NCBI GenBank assembly: GCA_963726375.1
Contig: CAVSCE010000006.1
Location: forward strand, 62,001 to 126,000
Source: UTCFX2 sp963726375
GTDB lineage: Bacteria; Chloroflexota; Anaerolineae; Anaerolineales; UBA4823
Direction: 5' to 3'
Length of the DNA: 64,000 bases
Part shown: piece after piece, positions 8,056-16,661 of the stretch
How the letters are laid out: the number at the start of each line of letters is the position of its first letter
Numbering within the stretch: position 1 is the first letter of the stretch
Translations under genes and position numbers: made by a program
The notes under the pieces: generated by a model
What the model saw: the letters and a program-made list of their open reading frames with translations, nothing else
Told to the model about the DNA's origin: nothing
Databases searched by the model: none

Positions 8056-10347
8056 TCAAAACCAATTTTTCTCGAGGCGCAGTCCCAGGTCTTTAATCGG
8101 CAAACCCACCTGGACTGCCGGCTCGGCATCCGCCAGGCCTCTGACCCACTCCTCACTCAACCCAAACGGTCCTAATACCGTATGCGCAGCGCGCAGCAGC
8201 AAAACGGCATAACGTTCCAGGTCGATGGTCCGAGGATCGGGCGGCTCTGGCAGGTCCCAGGCATATACTCCCGGCCTGCCGCGCGTATAGACGAAACGCA
8301 CCCTCTGACCAGGGCGCAGATCCTTGCCAATCGCCTGGATCTGCTGCAAAGCCCGCGCTGCTGGAGAGAAGGTCTTATACTCCTGGATCTCGCGGCTCAA
8401 CCGGTGGCTTACCACCAGCGCTTCTGCTGGAACGCGCCCGCTGCGCAGTTCTGCAAGTCGTTGGCGCACAAGCCTAAGCGGGCGAGTCAGGCTGCTTTTC
8501 ACAGCATTGGACCGGCGTTCCCGGGCAAGCAGTTCGAGCATTTCCATCTGAGTCCTGGCAATGAAGGATGGCGTGTCATCGCGCCGGGCTTCGATGCCGC
8601 GGACTTTGAGTGAGCCGTCCCGGAAGACACCAAAATAGCGATTGGCGACAGGCACGCGCGGTTCCACCCTGGATGGCAGGAAAGCCACCCAGTCGTAGAC
8701 CCCATCCAGCGAGATCGGCAGCCCGGTACGGCGGGAAACCTCCTCCAGCAGGGGCTGGAAATCTGCCACTTCTGTTACGCCAGGTTTTTTCACCCACAGC
8801 CCGTCGACATAAAGATGAAGCACGGTGAAGCCCATGTCTTCAGCGGCTTCTTTCGCGCGCATCAGCGCTTCCCGCCCATAAGCGGTGACCGCCTCATGGG
8901 CTTCGATCCGCCCGAAGCGGGCGTTCTTATAACCCAGGTAGCCGAAGCAGGTCACCAGCAGCCACTTGTGGGCTGAGGCTCGCGCCTGATAGGACTTTCG
9001 GCGCGGGTCCCAATTGGGCATCTCTGCCAGGGCCGTCTTGAGTGCCAGGCGTTTTTTAAGCAGCGGAGCAAGCGTCATCGGGATCAGGCCGGGCGCCTGT
9101 CCGGTTTCGAGTGTTTCAATCCGTTCCAAATCCTGGGCTGGTGGGCGCTGACCCTGGACCGTTTCGGGCGAAATATTGAACCGCACCATGATGCCGGGAT
9201 ACATGGATACAAAGTCGATCCCGCCGACATCGCGGTGCAGTCCGACCAGCGGCTGGTAGACCATCCCGCCCTGATCGGATGCAAAAAGATCGAGGGCCGT
9301 CTTGGGGCGCTCGGCCTGCTGCTTGTGCCAGGGCACCAGGATTTTGTTCTGCAGGGCTGTGACCATCTGCATCGCAGAGATCCCTGAGCCGGGTGAGACG
9401 CGCGCCGCGGTCTGGATTGGCAAACTGGTGACGCGCGCCGCTTCCAGGACGCCCTCCAGATCGTAATCATCCCAAAGCATGGCGTTGCCGCGGTCGATGT
9501 GGCAGCGCCCATGCAGGTGGACCTGGCGACCGCGGTAAACGATCTGCCCGTACGAGAAATAGGAGATCTCCCGGTGGTGGGCGGGCGGGCGGGAGGCGTC
9601 GCGGTTGAGCGGCAGCGGCAGGCCCAGGGCTGTAGAGCGTTCAAGCAGGTGTGGGAGCAGCCAGGTGTCGCCCCAGGTGGTCAGCAGCAAGTCAGGGTCA
9701 TAACGTTCCAGGATGGCCCGCAGGTTGACCAGCAGCGGGCGTTCTGGCTGCAGGTCCAGGTGGTATGAGGCATCAATTGGCCCGCGCAGCCGTCCGATGT
9801 GAAGCGCCAGCCGGTGAGGAGAGCAGCGGCTGGGATCGGCGTCCAGCTCCATTTGCATGATTTTCAGCGGAGGAAGCGGAGGATCCAGGTCCCAGGGCGT
9901 ATTCAGAGCCTCAAGCGCCTGTACCTGGTCGCTGCTGTCAACCTCAGCCCGGCAGTGAGCCAGGGGAGAGAGACGATAGCGGGCGGCAAAGCGCAGCGGA
10001 AAAACTATGTCGGCGTCAAAAAAAGTCAGATCAGTGAAATCAGCTGCGATCTGCTGAAAGAGGGCAGTTTGAGCAAGCGGATCAGGAAGCTCAATTGCCA
10101 GCACGGTGCGAAGACCTTCGGCAAAGATATCGCGGCGCTCTTCGCGCCTCAATACCGGAGCGGCAGGATGGGACTGCAGACAGCGCCAGAGGTCCCGCAG
10201 GCGAGAGGCGGGTCCGGCGGCATAAAAGGTGACCGGGAAGCGCAGGAGCAAATGATGGCGCCGGCCGTCCTCCCCGACCAGCCAGAGCGCTGCCCCGACC
10301 TGCGGCTCTGGATAAACATCCAGCAGCCAACCACGCAATTCATTCAT
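8056..10347 (-). CDS. Divergent family B DNA polymerase (PolB2-like)
   Basis: A 763-residue B-family polymerase. Motif A is intact (GGIDFVSMYPGIM, Asp378). Motif B is recognisable (HKWLLVTCFGYLGY). Motif C, normally YxDTDS, reads LHLYVDGLWV, so the first Asp is Tyr513 while the second, metal-binding Asp is kept as Asp515. The exonuclease part looks degenerate: the Exo II region reads TTWGDTWLLPHLLER with no Asp at the usual site. The protein resembles the PolB2/Dpo2-type group, once thought inactive; because both main metal-binding Asp residues are retained, synthesis remains possible. The start overlaps the stop of the upstream small gene in an ATGA, so translation is probably coupled. The gene is GC-richer than its flanks and free of frameshifts. 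Confidence 0.85.
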   Translation of the reverse strand: MNELRGWLLDVYPEPQVGAALWLVGEDGRRHHLLLRFPVTFYAAGPASRLRDLWRCLQSHPAAPVLRREERRDIFAEGLRTVLAIELPDPLAQTALFQQIAADFTDLTFFDADIVFPLRFAARYRLSPLAHCRAEVDSSDQVQALEALNTPWDLDPPLPPLKIMQMELDADPSRCSPHRLALHIGRLRGPIDASYHLDLQPERPLLVNLRAILERYDPDLLLTTWGDTWLLPHLLERSTALGLPLPLNRDASRPPAHHREISYFSYGQIVYRGRQVHLHGRCHIDRGNAMLWDDYDLEGVLEAARVTSLPIQTAARVSPGSGISAMQMVTALQNKILVPWHKQQAERPKTALDLFASDQGGMVYQPLVGLHRDVGGIDFVSMYPGIMVRFNISPETVQGQRPPAQDLERIETLETGQAPGLIPMTLAPLLKKRLALKTALAEMPNWDPRRKSYQARASAHKWLLVTCFGYLGYKNARFGRIEAHEAVTAYGREALMRAKEAAEDMGFTVLHLYVDGLWVKKPGVTEVADFQPLLEEVSRRTGLPISLDGVYDWVAFLPSRVEPRVPVANRYFGVFRDGSLKVRGIEARRDDTPSFIARTQMEMLELLARERRSNAVKSSLTRPLRLVRQRLAELRSGRVPAEALVVSHRLSREIQEYKTFSPAARALQQIQAIGKDLRPGQRVRFVYTRGRPGVYAWDLPEPPDPRTIDLERYAVLLLRAAHTVLGPFGLSEEWVRGLADAEPAVQVGLPIKDLGLRLEKNWF

Positions 10348-10649
10348 TTTTTGGAAAAAGGATCGCCTTCCGGCGGTTCGGAAGCATCTCCATCTTGAAG
10401 CTGCAGCGCCTCGAACTGCTGTTCGAGGCGCTGGACGCGCTTATGCTCTTCCAGCAGCATCGCAAGCAGGAAGGTCTCAAACGGAAGAGGATGGGCGGCA
10501 TAGGCAGCGGCAGCCAGATGCTGGTGGGCAGCCGCAAACAGGTCGTCCAAAACAAGCTGGTCGCTGCGCCGCAGAGCTCGCCGGAAGCGGTGGAACGATG
10601 CCTGTTCTTGCAAGAAGGCCTGGGTGATCGATGGCAGGGTGCGGCCCAT
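10344..10649 (-). CDS. Small helical protein in the polymerase operon
   Basis: A protein of 101 residues, predicted mostly alpha-helical: an Ala/Leu/His-rich middle, then a charged segment LEEHKRVQRLEQQFEALQLQ that could form a coiled coil, and an acidic, Pro-rich tail. I do not recognise a named family. It sits between the RecA-like gene (9-nt gap) and the polymerase gene (4-nt overlap), an arrangement that suggests a subunit or adaptor of the polymerase. The function is inferred from position only. Confidence 0.7.
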   Translation of the reverse strand: MGRTLPSITQAFLQEQASFHRFRRALRRSDQLVLDDLFAAAHQHLAAAAYAAHPLPFETFLLAMLLEEHKRVQRLEQQFEALQLQDGDASEPPEGDPFSKK

Positions 10650-10658
10650 GAGATTCTC

Positions 10659-11243
10659 CTAGCAAAATGCGAGCTGTGAAGGGTGCAGTGGTTTTTCGGC
10701 AGCGTCCTGCCCTTGAAACCAGAGCGAGTCGGCAGCCTGTTGAACGATCTCCAGCAGGCCAGTCGGGTCCAGTTGGGATGGAGGCGGAGGGCGAACGCTG
10801 GCGGCGACTGGCGCTTGAATGCTCAGGTCGCGCAGGAGAGCAAGACAGCTTTCGATCAGGCGGCGGCGCTCGTCCAGTGGGGCGCTTTCGTCATAAAATG
10901 TGTCCAGCAGGTCGATAACCAGGGTGGGATGAGGATCTGGGGAGGATTGCTCTAACAGCGCCAGCATTTGATAACAGGTGAAGGCACGGGCAACGCGGAT
11001 CCTTTCCAGCGCGGCGTAGACGTCTGGGGCGTTCTGGCTCCGCAGCAGGCGGGCAACTTCACGGGCGTTGAACCGGTTGCCTCCATCCAGCACACGCAGT
11101 GGGGTGTGCACTGCCAGCCTGGCGGCAAAGGTCAGCATTGCCGTGCAGGCCGCATGCGGACCAACCAGCACCAGGAAAGAGAAGGGTGAGGTGAAACGCT
11201 GAATCAGCGTGCCGGAGGGGAGATATTCTTGGATTGCGTTCAT
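10659..11243 (-). CDS. Degenerate RecA/RadA-like protein in the polymerase operon
   Basis: About 195 residues from the ATG at 11243; an in-frame extension to 11348 exists, but it is Pro/Gly-rich and crosses the G-tract, so I prefer the shorter start. The layout follows RecA-superfamily ATPases: a beta-strand and P-loop position (FSFLVLVGPHAACTAML), a strand LRVLDGGNRFNA, an Arg-rich helix, and a Walker B-like strand HPTLVIDLLDTFYDE. The P-loop lacks the GKT/GKS signature, so ATP binding is doubtful. First gene of the three-gene polymerase operon, it may act as a structural or DNA-loading partner. The family call is moderate and rests on strand pattern, not on conserved motifs. Confidence 0.55.
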   Translation of the reverse strand: MNAIQEYLPSGTLIQRFTSPFSFLVLVGPHAACTAMLTFAARLAVHTPLRVLDGGNRFNAREVARLLRSQNAPDVYAALERIRVARAFTCYQMLALLEQSSPDPHPTLVIDLLDTFYDESAPLDERRRLIESCLALLRDLSIQAPVAASVRPPPPSQLDPTGLLEIVQQAADSLWFQGQDAAEKPLHPSQLAFC

Positions 11244-11278
11244 GACCCTAGAAGAGCTTAAGAAAAGAAAAGGATCAA

Positions 11279-11337
11279 TTCCCCCCAGGTGGGGGGAACC
11301 GGGGGATATTGGGGGTAACCCGTTGGGGGAGCCAGGA
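11279..11337. repeat. G-tract with potential to form a G-quadruplex
   Basis: On the plus strand four tracts of 5-6 G occur within 40 nt (11291-11296, 11301-11305, 11311-11315, 11325-11329) with loops of 4, 5 and 9 nt. The first tract also pairs with a C6 tract at 11281-11286 (TTCCCCCC AGGT GGGGGGAA). It lies directly upstream of the polymerase operon, on the template side of that operon. Confidence 0.6.
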
Positions 11338-11348
11338 GCAGGGTGCAC

Positions 11349-11384
11349 TACCCCTGACCCGCCACATCTGGCGGGTCAGGGGTA
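11349..11384. terminator. Perfect 15-bp hairpin after GH31 gene
   Basis: A 15-bp perfect inverted repeat (arms 11349-11363 and 11370-11384) with a 6-nt loop lies 29 nt past the GH31 stop and about 105 nt before the RecA-like start. Stem strength and position suit a terminator for the GH31 gene, but no T-run follows on the minus strand, so it could instead be a protein site or a boundary repeat. Confidence 0.55.
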
Positions 11385-11413
11385 AGTATGTTGTTTGTTG
11401 AAAAATTGGCAGC

Positions 11414-13822
11414 TTAAAGCAGGCTGGAGAGTGCTTCTGCCTGGGATTTGGTCAGATCCGGGTAGCTGGCTAACGAGAGTTCACCTGAGATAATCTGCGG
11501 CCACTCCTGGTCTATCTGGAGCTTGAGATAAGTGTTCATTCGAAAAACGTTTAAATAGCTTTGCAGTTTCTTCATCCGGGTGTCAACGGCTGAGACAAGA
11601 TCGTCCGCAGCCGATAGCCTGACGACCAGCTCTGTTGTCGGATCGTGTTGAAACGGGCCAACGACCAGCTGGTGATTTTCCGTCTGATAGGTGTGTTCAA
11701 TAATAACTGGTTCTCCTCGGCGCAGAAACTCAATATTATTCGGTTTGACCAGGCCATGTAGATGAAGCGAAAAAACTCGATCATGCGGGATCAGACTCTG
11801 GTTGCCTCGAACCGGCAGGATAGAAAATTCCATGTAGTTCTTTCCCCACTTCAGATCAAAAGGAGTGACCGCGGAGAAGCCCTGGCGATAAGCAAGGGTT
11901 TCTCCGTCATCTTCGTAAAGCTCGAAATGGTTGTCGGCGCCAGGAAAAACGTGCAAAAACAGGTGAGCAGGATTTGGTGCGCCAAATTCGCCTGTATCCG
12001 GTCCAAGCGGTAGGATTGCCCCGGGTCGAGCAAATACAGGGATATCCTCCAAAGTTCCAAAAATTGTATGCCAACCTGGTTCAAATGTTTCCTTGGTGAA
12101 TAAATGGAACCAGGGATTATCTCCAGGATGCATCTCCGGGAGCCAGACGATCTGGCGGCTCAAGCAGGATTGCGGATCAGCCGGGGAAGTGAATGGTGCG
12201 GCAATCAGCTCGCTTCCAAACCAGTAAGCCTGGGGACAGCGGTATGCTTCCTCGTGGTTTGGATGAGAGTAATAAATCGGCGTGATGGGAGGAAGCCCTG
12301 TAATTGTGTTTCTCCAGGCCATGCTGTAGAGATAGGGAATCAGCTGATGCCGTAATCGAAGCGCACGAATTGCCAGGAGCTTTGCCTGGGGACCTCGTCC
12401 CCAGGGACGCCGCTCGAGGTAGTGATTTGATGTGCTGTGCAAGCGCAGGATCGGGCTGAAGACCCCGTACTGCACCCAGCGGGTGTACAACTCATCGCAT
12501 TCGATCCCACCCATATGACCGCCGATGTCATGACTCCACCAGCCATAGCCCACATTGGCTGCCGTGGCAGTAAATCTTGGCTGGAATTTCAGCGCTTCCC
12601 AACCGATGACAGTATCCCCTGAAAAACCGATCGGGTAGCGGTGGTTTCCCAGGCCGCCCCAGCGAGAGAAGATGAAGGGGCGTTTTATCCCATCCCGAGC
12701 AAGGTCATAAAAATGCAGGTGATTGAGCCACCAGAGCGGATCGAGACCAAAGACCCGGGTCTGTGTGCCTTGCTGCCAATCTAACCACCAAAAATCTACA
12801 CCCTGGTCTTCGTAAGGGTGATGAAGCAGCTCAAAATAGTTCCTGATGAACATAGGATCTACTGGATCAAATGCGATGGGATCTTTTTTCGATGGATCGA
12901 GCCCCATCGAAAGCGCGAATTTTTCGTATTGTTCTTCGTGAGAGTGGATGCCTTCTGCTGGATGAAGGTTGAGGGCGGTTCTTAATCCCAGCTGATGCAG
13001 TTTTTGGATAAAATCAGTCGGGTCCGGAAAAAGTGCGCGGTTCCAGGTATAGCCGGTCCATCCGGTGCTGGTGTTGTTGGTTTCGGTAAGGTGCCAGTCC
13101 ATATCGACAATGCACACAGATAATGGCGCCTTGTGGTGTTTGAACTCATCCATAAGTGCTAGCAGCTCGTCTGCGGAGTATTTCCAGTAACGACTCCACC
13201 AGTTGCCTAAGATCCAGCGTGGGATCAGCGGAACCGGGCCGGCAACCCGGCAGAAATCCTGCAAGCAGGCAGAATAATCGTTCCCGTAACCCAGAAAGTA
13301 AAGGTCTACCCCTCCTGGTGTGCGGCGCGGTTCAAGCCAACCTTCGTTGTTGAAGACCAATGAGCCTGAGTCGTCGATGACTGACCACCCCTGCCGGGAG
13401 ATTAAGCCGTAGTCCAGGTGGGTGGCGCCGATAGCTCCATCTAACGTTCGAGCCGTTCCTTTCAAATTCCTGCTCGTGCTGATTGGATCGCCGTATTTCC
13501 AGTGCGCGCCTGTTGATTTGACCTGTATTTGAAGCGTGTTCGGAGTGAACCCGCGCTCAGAAATCTGATAATCCAGGAGCATGTATTCAGTTTCAATTTC
13601 GACTTTGTCAGATTTGAACCGTGATGTAAAAATTGGGACGGGCTGATGGCGGAACCAAAATACCTGGCTGGCTCTGTCTTCAAATTGTCCTGAAGTGCTG
13701 TATTCCATCCGGATTAAACGATCTGTCAGGACCGTAAAGCGGAAGTTGGTGTTCTTAACTACGGATGCAAGATCTGGGACCGGTTCAAAATGTGGCTGAT
13801 AAGGTTGAGGCATTTCAGTCAA
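11414..13822 (-). CDS. Glycoside hydrolase family 31 (alpha-glucosidase/alpha-xylosidase type)
   Basis: An 802-residue GH31 enzyme, usual length for the family. An N-terminal beta-sandwich precedes the TIM barrel, which holds the nucleophile region GVDFWWLDWQQGT and the acid/base region RWGGLGNHRYPIGFSGDT. A C-terminal beta domain follows (DUF5110-like, LYEDDGETLAY). GH31 enzymes hydrolyse terminal alpha-linked glucose, xylose or similar sugars with retention. No signal peptide is seen, so it is probably cytoplasmic and acts on imported oligosaccharides. The open frame begins at a TTG (13822), with an ATG three codons later (13813); neither has a clear ribosome site. No sugar transporter is adjacent, so the natural substrate is open. 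Confidence 0.88.
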   Translation of the reverse strand: MTEMPQPYQPHFEPVPDLASVVKNTNFRFTVLTDRLIRMEYSTSGQFEDRASQVFWFRHQPVPIFTSRFKSDKVEIETEYMLLDYQISERGFTPNTLQIQVKSTGAHWKYGDPISTSRNLKGTARTLDGAIGATHLDYGLISRQGWSVIDDSGSLVFNNEGWLEPRRTPGGVDLYFLGYGNDYSACLQDFCRVAGPVPLIPRWILGNWWSRYWKYSADELLALMDEFKHHKAPLSVCIVDMDWHLTETNNTSTGWTGYTWNRALFPDPTDFIQKLHQLGLRTALNLHPAEGIHSHEEQYEKFALSMGLDPSKKDPIAFDPVDPMFIRNYFELLHHPYEDQGVDFWWLDWQQGTQTRVFGLDPLWWLNHLHFYDLARDGIKRPFIFSRWGGLGNHRYPIGFSGDTVIGWEALKFQPRFTATAANVGYGWWSHDIGGHMGGIECDELYTRWVQYGVFSPILRLHSTSNHYLERRPWGRGPQAKLLAIRALRLRHQLIPYLYSMAWRNTITGLPPITPIYYSHPNHEEAYRCPQAYWFGSELIAAPFTSPADPQSCLSRQIVWLPEMHPGDNPWFHLFTKETFEPGWHTIFGTLEDIPVFARPGAILPLGPDTGEFGAPNPAHLFLHVFPGADNHFELYEDDGETLAYRQGFSAVTPFDLKWGKNYMEFSILPVRGNQSLIPHDRVFSLHLHGLVKPNNIEFLRRGEPVIIEHTYQTENHQLVVGPFQHDPTTELVVRLSAADDLVSAVDTRMKKLQSYLNVFRMNTYLKLQIDQEWPQIISGELSLASYPDLTKSQAEALSSLL

Positions 13823-13989
13823 CTCGATGATTTGGATTTATGGAGAATCCTGAGCGGTTATAGCTGATAATTCAGCACTAATTTGATCAAATTTTGGTAC
13901 GCCTCTGAGAAAACCAAAGCCAGACAGCAATCATACCAAATTTTACTTGAATGACATGAAATCTGCGATATTTCTGCATCAGGATTGCC

Positions 13990-14017
13990 TTGACATGCAA
14001 AAAGACAATGGTAAACT
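13990..14017 (+). promoter_or_regulatory. Sigma-70-type promoter for proS
   Basis: TTGACA at 13990-13995 and TAAACT at 14012-14017 with a 16-nt spacer. The expected start of transcription is near 14024, which leaves a leader of about 185 nt before the proS start codon. Confidence 0.65.
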
Positions 14018-14149
14018 ACGGGTCATGCAGAGCAGGAAACACCCAATCATGATTTTCCCAGGCATTATTCCTGCGCCAAGCCTGCCAATCCGGCTTTTGG
14101 TCCGTTGAGGCGGTCTCTGCATTCACCTGAGTACGGCATCAAGACAAAC

Positions 14150-14178
14150 CGCCCTCTGGACTGCAAAGCCAGAGGGCG
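14150..14178 (+). promoter_or_regulatory. Strong hairpin in the proS leader, possible attenuator
   Basis: A 10-bp perfect stem (CGCCCTCTGG with CCAGAGGGCG, 9-nt loop). Its left arm overlaps ACCGCC (14148-14153), which can instead pair with GGCGGT (14109-14114). The two pairings exclude each other, the form of an attenuation switch. There is no clear T-run after the stem, so control of translation is as likely as control of termination. Confidence 0.4.
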
Positions 14179-14207
14179 ATATTCATTAAACTTTTCAGGA
14201 GGCTGCG

Positions 14208-15994
14208 ATGCGGATGAGTTGAATATTCAGTCAGACATTACGCGATATTCCTAGCGAAGCTGAAGTTGCGAGCCATCAGCTTCTGTTGAGAGGAGGCTAT
14301 ATTCGCCAACTTTCGACTGGTATCTTCAGCTACCTGCCTCTGGCCAGACGGACTCTGGATAAGATAGAAAAAATCATCCGGATGGAGATGGAGAAAATTG
14401 GAGGGCAAGAGATCACAATGCCTGTTGTTCATCCGGCAGAACTCTGGAAAGAAAGCGGACGCTGGTATGAGATTGACGCAGAAATGGGCCGTTTTAAAGA
14501 CCGCAACGGGCGTGAGATGGTTCTGGCGATGACCCATGAAGAAATCATCGCTGATCTTGTCCGACGCGAGGTTCGCTCCTATCGCCAGCTACCGCTCCTG
14601 GTTTATCACCTGCAAACAAAATGGAGGGATGACCCTCGGCCTAGAGCTGGACTGATTCGTGTCAGAGAATTTACGATGAAAGACAGCTACAGCCTGGATG
14701 CTGATTGGGATGGTTTAGATCGACAATACCAGGCTCACTATATTGCCTACTTCAGGATCTTCAACCGTTGTGGATTACCGGTAATTGCTGTTAAAGCGGA
14801 TGTCGGCATGATGGGAGGCAAAGAGGCAGATGAATTTATGGTTCTAAGCCCGATCGGAGAAGATACGCTTATTCTTTGTGATAGCTGTGGATGGAAAGCG
14901 AACCGCCAGGTTGCAACTTTTCAAAAGAGCCGCAGCCCTTCACAGAGCCGCGACCGCTTGAAAAAATCGCAACCCCTGATTGCAAATCCATCGATGATCT
15001 GGCGAATTTTCTTAATATCCCACCTTCCAGCACTGCGAAGGCAGTATTCATGACGGCCACAACTCAGAATGGGGACGAAACTCAGGAAAAGCTGATCTTC
15101 GCTGTCATCCGCGGAGATATGGAAGTCAACGAGACAAAGCTGGCGAATGTTGTTGGGGCGCGCGCGCTACGCCCGTCGACAGAAGACGAGATCAGATCCA
15201 CGGGTGCCATACCAGGGTACGCCTCTCCGATGGGTTTGCATGACGTGCTTGTTGTCGCAGACGACCTGATCCCACGATCCTCAAACCTGGTCGCTGGTGC
15301 CAATGAATTGGGTTTTCACCTTCGAAATGTCAATTACGGAAGAGATTTTTCCGCATGGCGGGTAGCAGACATCGCTTCTGCTCAATCTGGAGACGGATGT
15401 CCGAAATGTGGTGGAAAGCTGCACTCTGAGCGTGGAGTTGAAGTTGGCAATATTTTTAAGCTTGGAACGCGCTTCAGCGAAGCCCTGGGCTGCTATTTTC
15501 TCGATCCGCAGGGGCAATCTCGTCCGGTTGTGATGGGATCGTATGGAATCGGTGTAGGGAGATTAATGGCTTGTGCGGCTGAGCTTCATCATGATGAGCA
15601 CGGTCTGGTCTGGCCGATCACAATTGCCCCATATCAGGTTCATCTGATTGGTTTGTTATCGAAGGGAGATTCCAGCTCGCTGGAGAAAGCAGACCAATTG
15701 TATTCAGAATTACAGGGGTCCGGGATCGAAGTGTTATATGATGATCGAACGGAAAGTCCGGGTGTCAAATTCAATGATGCAGATCTGATCGGGATACCTA
15801 TCAGGCTGACAGTCAGTGAGCGAGCCTCAAAGCTGGGTGGAGTGGAAATCAAGATGCGAGATCAAGTCGACCGACATATCATCCCATTTGAACAGGTCAT
15901 TAGCTTTGTAAAAAAAGAAATGGCCAATCTGCTGGCTCAGCTCGATACGAACTTTTCTCTTGCATTAGATTTTGCTGATCCACCGATCGATTGA
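14208..15994 (+). CDS. proS: Prolyl-tRNA synthetase (in-frame TGA and one frameshift)
   Basis: Class II ProRS of the long bacterial type; it charges tRNA-Pro with proline. The ATG at 14208 follows AGGAGG. Translation reads MRMS, then TGA at 14220-14222, then IFSQTLRDIPSEAEV, which matches the normal ProRS N-terminus in spacing, so the TGA replaces one residue. Motif 2 (TKWRDDPRPRAGLIRVREF) and the editing (INS) domain with KAVFMTA are present. The frame shifts at about 14927-14934 in an A-run, where one base appears lost; the second frame runs to 15994 with the class II motif 3 region GSYGIGVGRLMACAAE and the C-terminal anticodon-binding domain. Expected length is about 595 residues. The gene is essential, so both lesions are probably errors, or in the case of TGA something to check. 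Confidence 0.9.
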
Positions 15995-16376
15995 TTACCG
16001 CCGTCTGCTCAGAAAAAAGGTCGGGCAGTAGTCATGAATTGCTTCATAGGCTGGGTTTGGCCTGTCGTCTTCGCTAAGAATGCAGCGATTACTCTTGATT
16101 TCCAATCCATGCTGGTCCACGAGACCCGGTCTGTTGACCCCTGGGTAAAAAGTCTTACACATCTATTGGAAACTAGATTTCATAACTTGTTAGCAGGAAA
16201 GCCAGTATGTCACCTGGCATTAAAACCACGCATTCTTGAAGTATCATTCGAAGAACTTACCCTGTTTCCAGAATGATTTCACCAGTCTGGATGTCTTTGA
16301 ATGACGTGCTATTCGGATAACTGCTGGTACAATCTGATCTGACACCATCCAGTTTACCTTCTGAAGGGCGATAAGT
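15995..16376. other. Region of 382 nt without a recognisable gene
   Basis: A short open frame of 80 codons (16034-16276) exists but matches no family I know and has no ribosome site. No clear promoter, terminator or RNA gene is seen. It may hide a decayed or frameshifted small gene. Confidence 0.4.
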
Positions 16377-16657
16377 ATGTCATATTCCATTGAATGGATT
16401 TTCTCCACATTTTCTGAGCGCGCGCAAGCACAAAAAAGCCTCAATAAGCTGCAGACGATGCAGAAGGAGAAATTGATCCTTCCGGCTCCCTGCCGGATAT
16501 TTTTTTCGACAGGCTTTCTGATTTAGGCGCAGCGATCGTGAAGGAGATTACGGGCAATTTAAACGACCTGGTGGTTGAAATCCTGGAACCTGTGAGGTAC
16601 GAAATTTTTCCAGATTTTATCGACTGCAATTCTATGAGATATTTGAATTTGGGGTGA
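16377..16657 (+). CDS. Possible small protein upstream of patatin gene (frameshifted)
   Basis: An ATG at 16377 opens a frame starting MSYSIEWIFSTFSERAQ; near 16465-16475 a shift would continue it into a frame reading PDIFFDRLSDLGAAIVKEI and ending at TGA 16655-16657, giving about 93 residues. Both halves are protein-like, with a helical charged pattern, and the stop lies 4 nt before the patatin start. I do not recognise the family. It could be chance coding in an otherwise unexplained stretch. Confidence 0.3.
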
Positions 16658-16661
16658 AGTC

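Larger units (their letters stand above)
13823..14207. other. Intergenic region between GH31 gene and proS, with proS leader
   Basis: No protein gene is seen. The left third would hold the GH31 promoter but shows no convincing boxes. The right part holds a good sigma-70-type promoter (13990-14017) and a leader of about 185 nt before proS with at least one strong hairpin. No tRNA, and no conserved T-box core, is recognisable. Confidence 0.6.

Noticed and set aside
9799..10398. Open frame of 199 codons on the plus strand opposite the polymerase gene
   Set aside because: The GC-rich third positions of the polymerase gene create it. There is no ribosome site and no domain text.
14024..14207. T-box riboswitch before proS
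   Set aside because: The conserved T-box sequence and specifier-loop pattern could not be found. Only a hairpin and an alternative pairing are supported.
16034..16276. 80-codon frame after proS as a gene
   Set aside because: It has no ribosome site, no recognisable family and a composition close to that of non-coding DNA.
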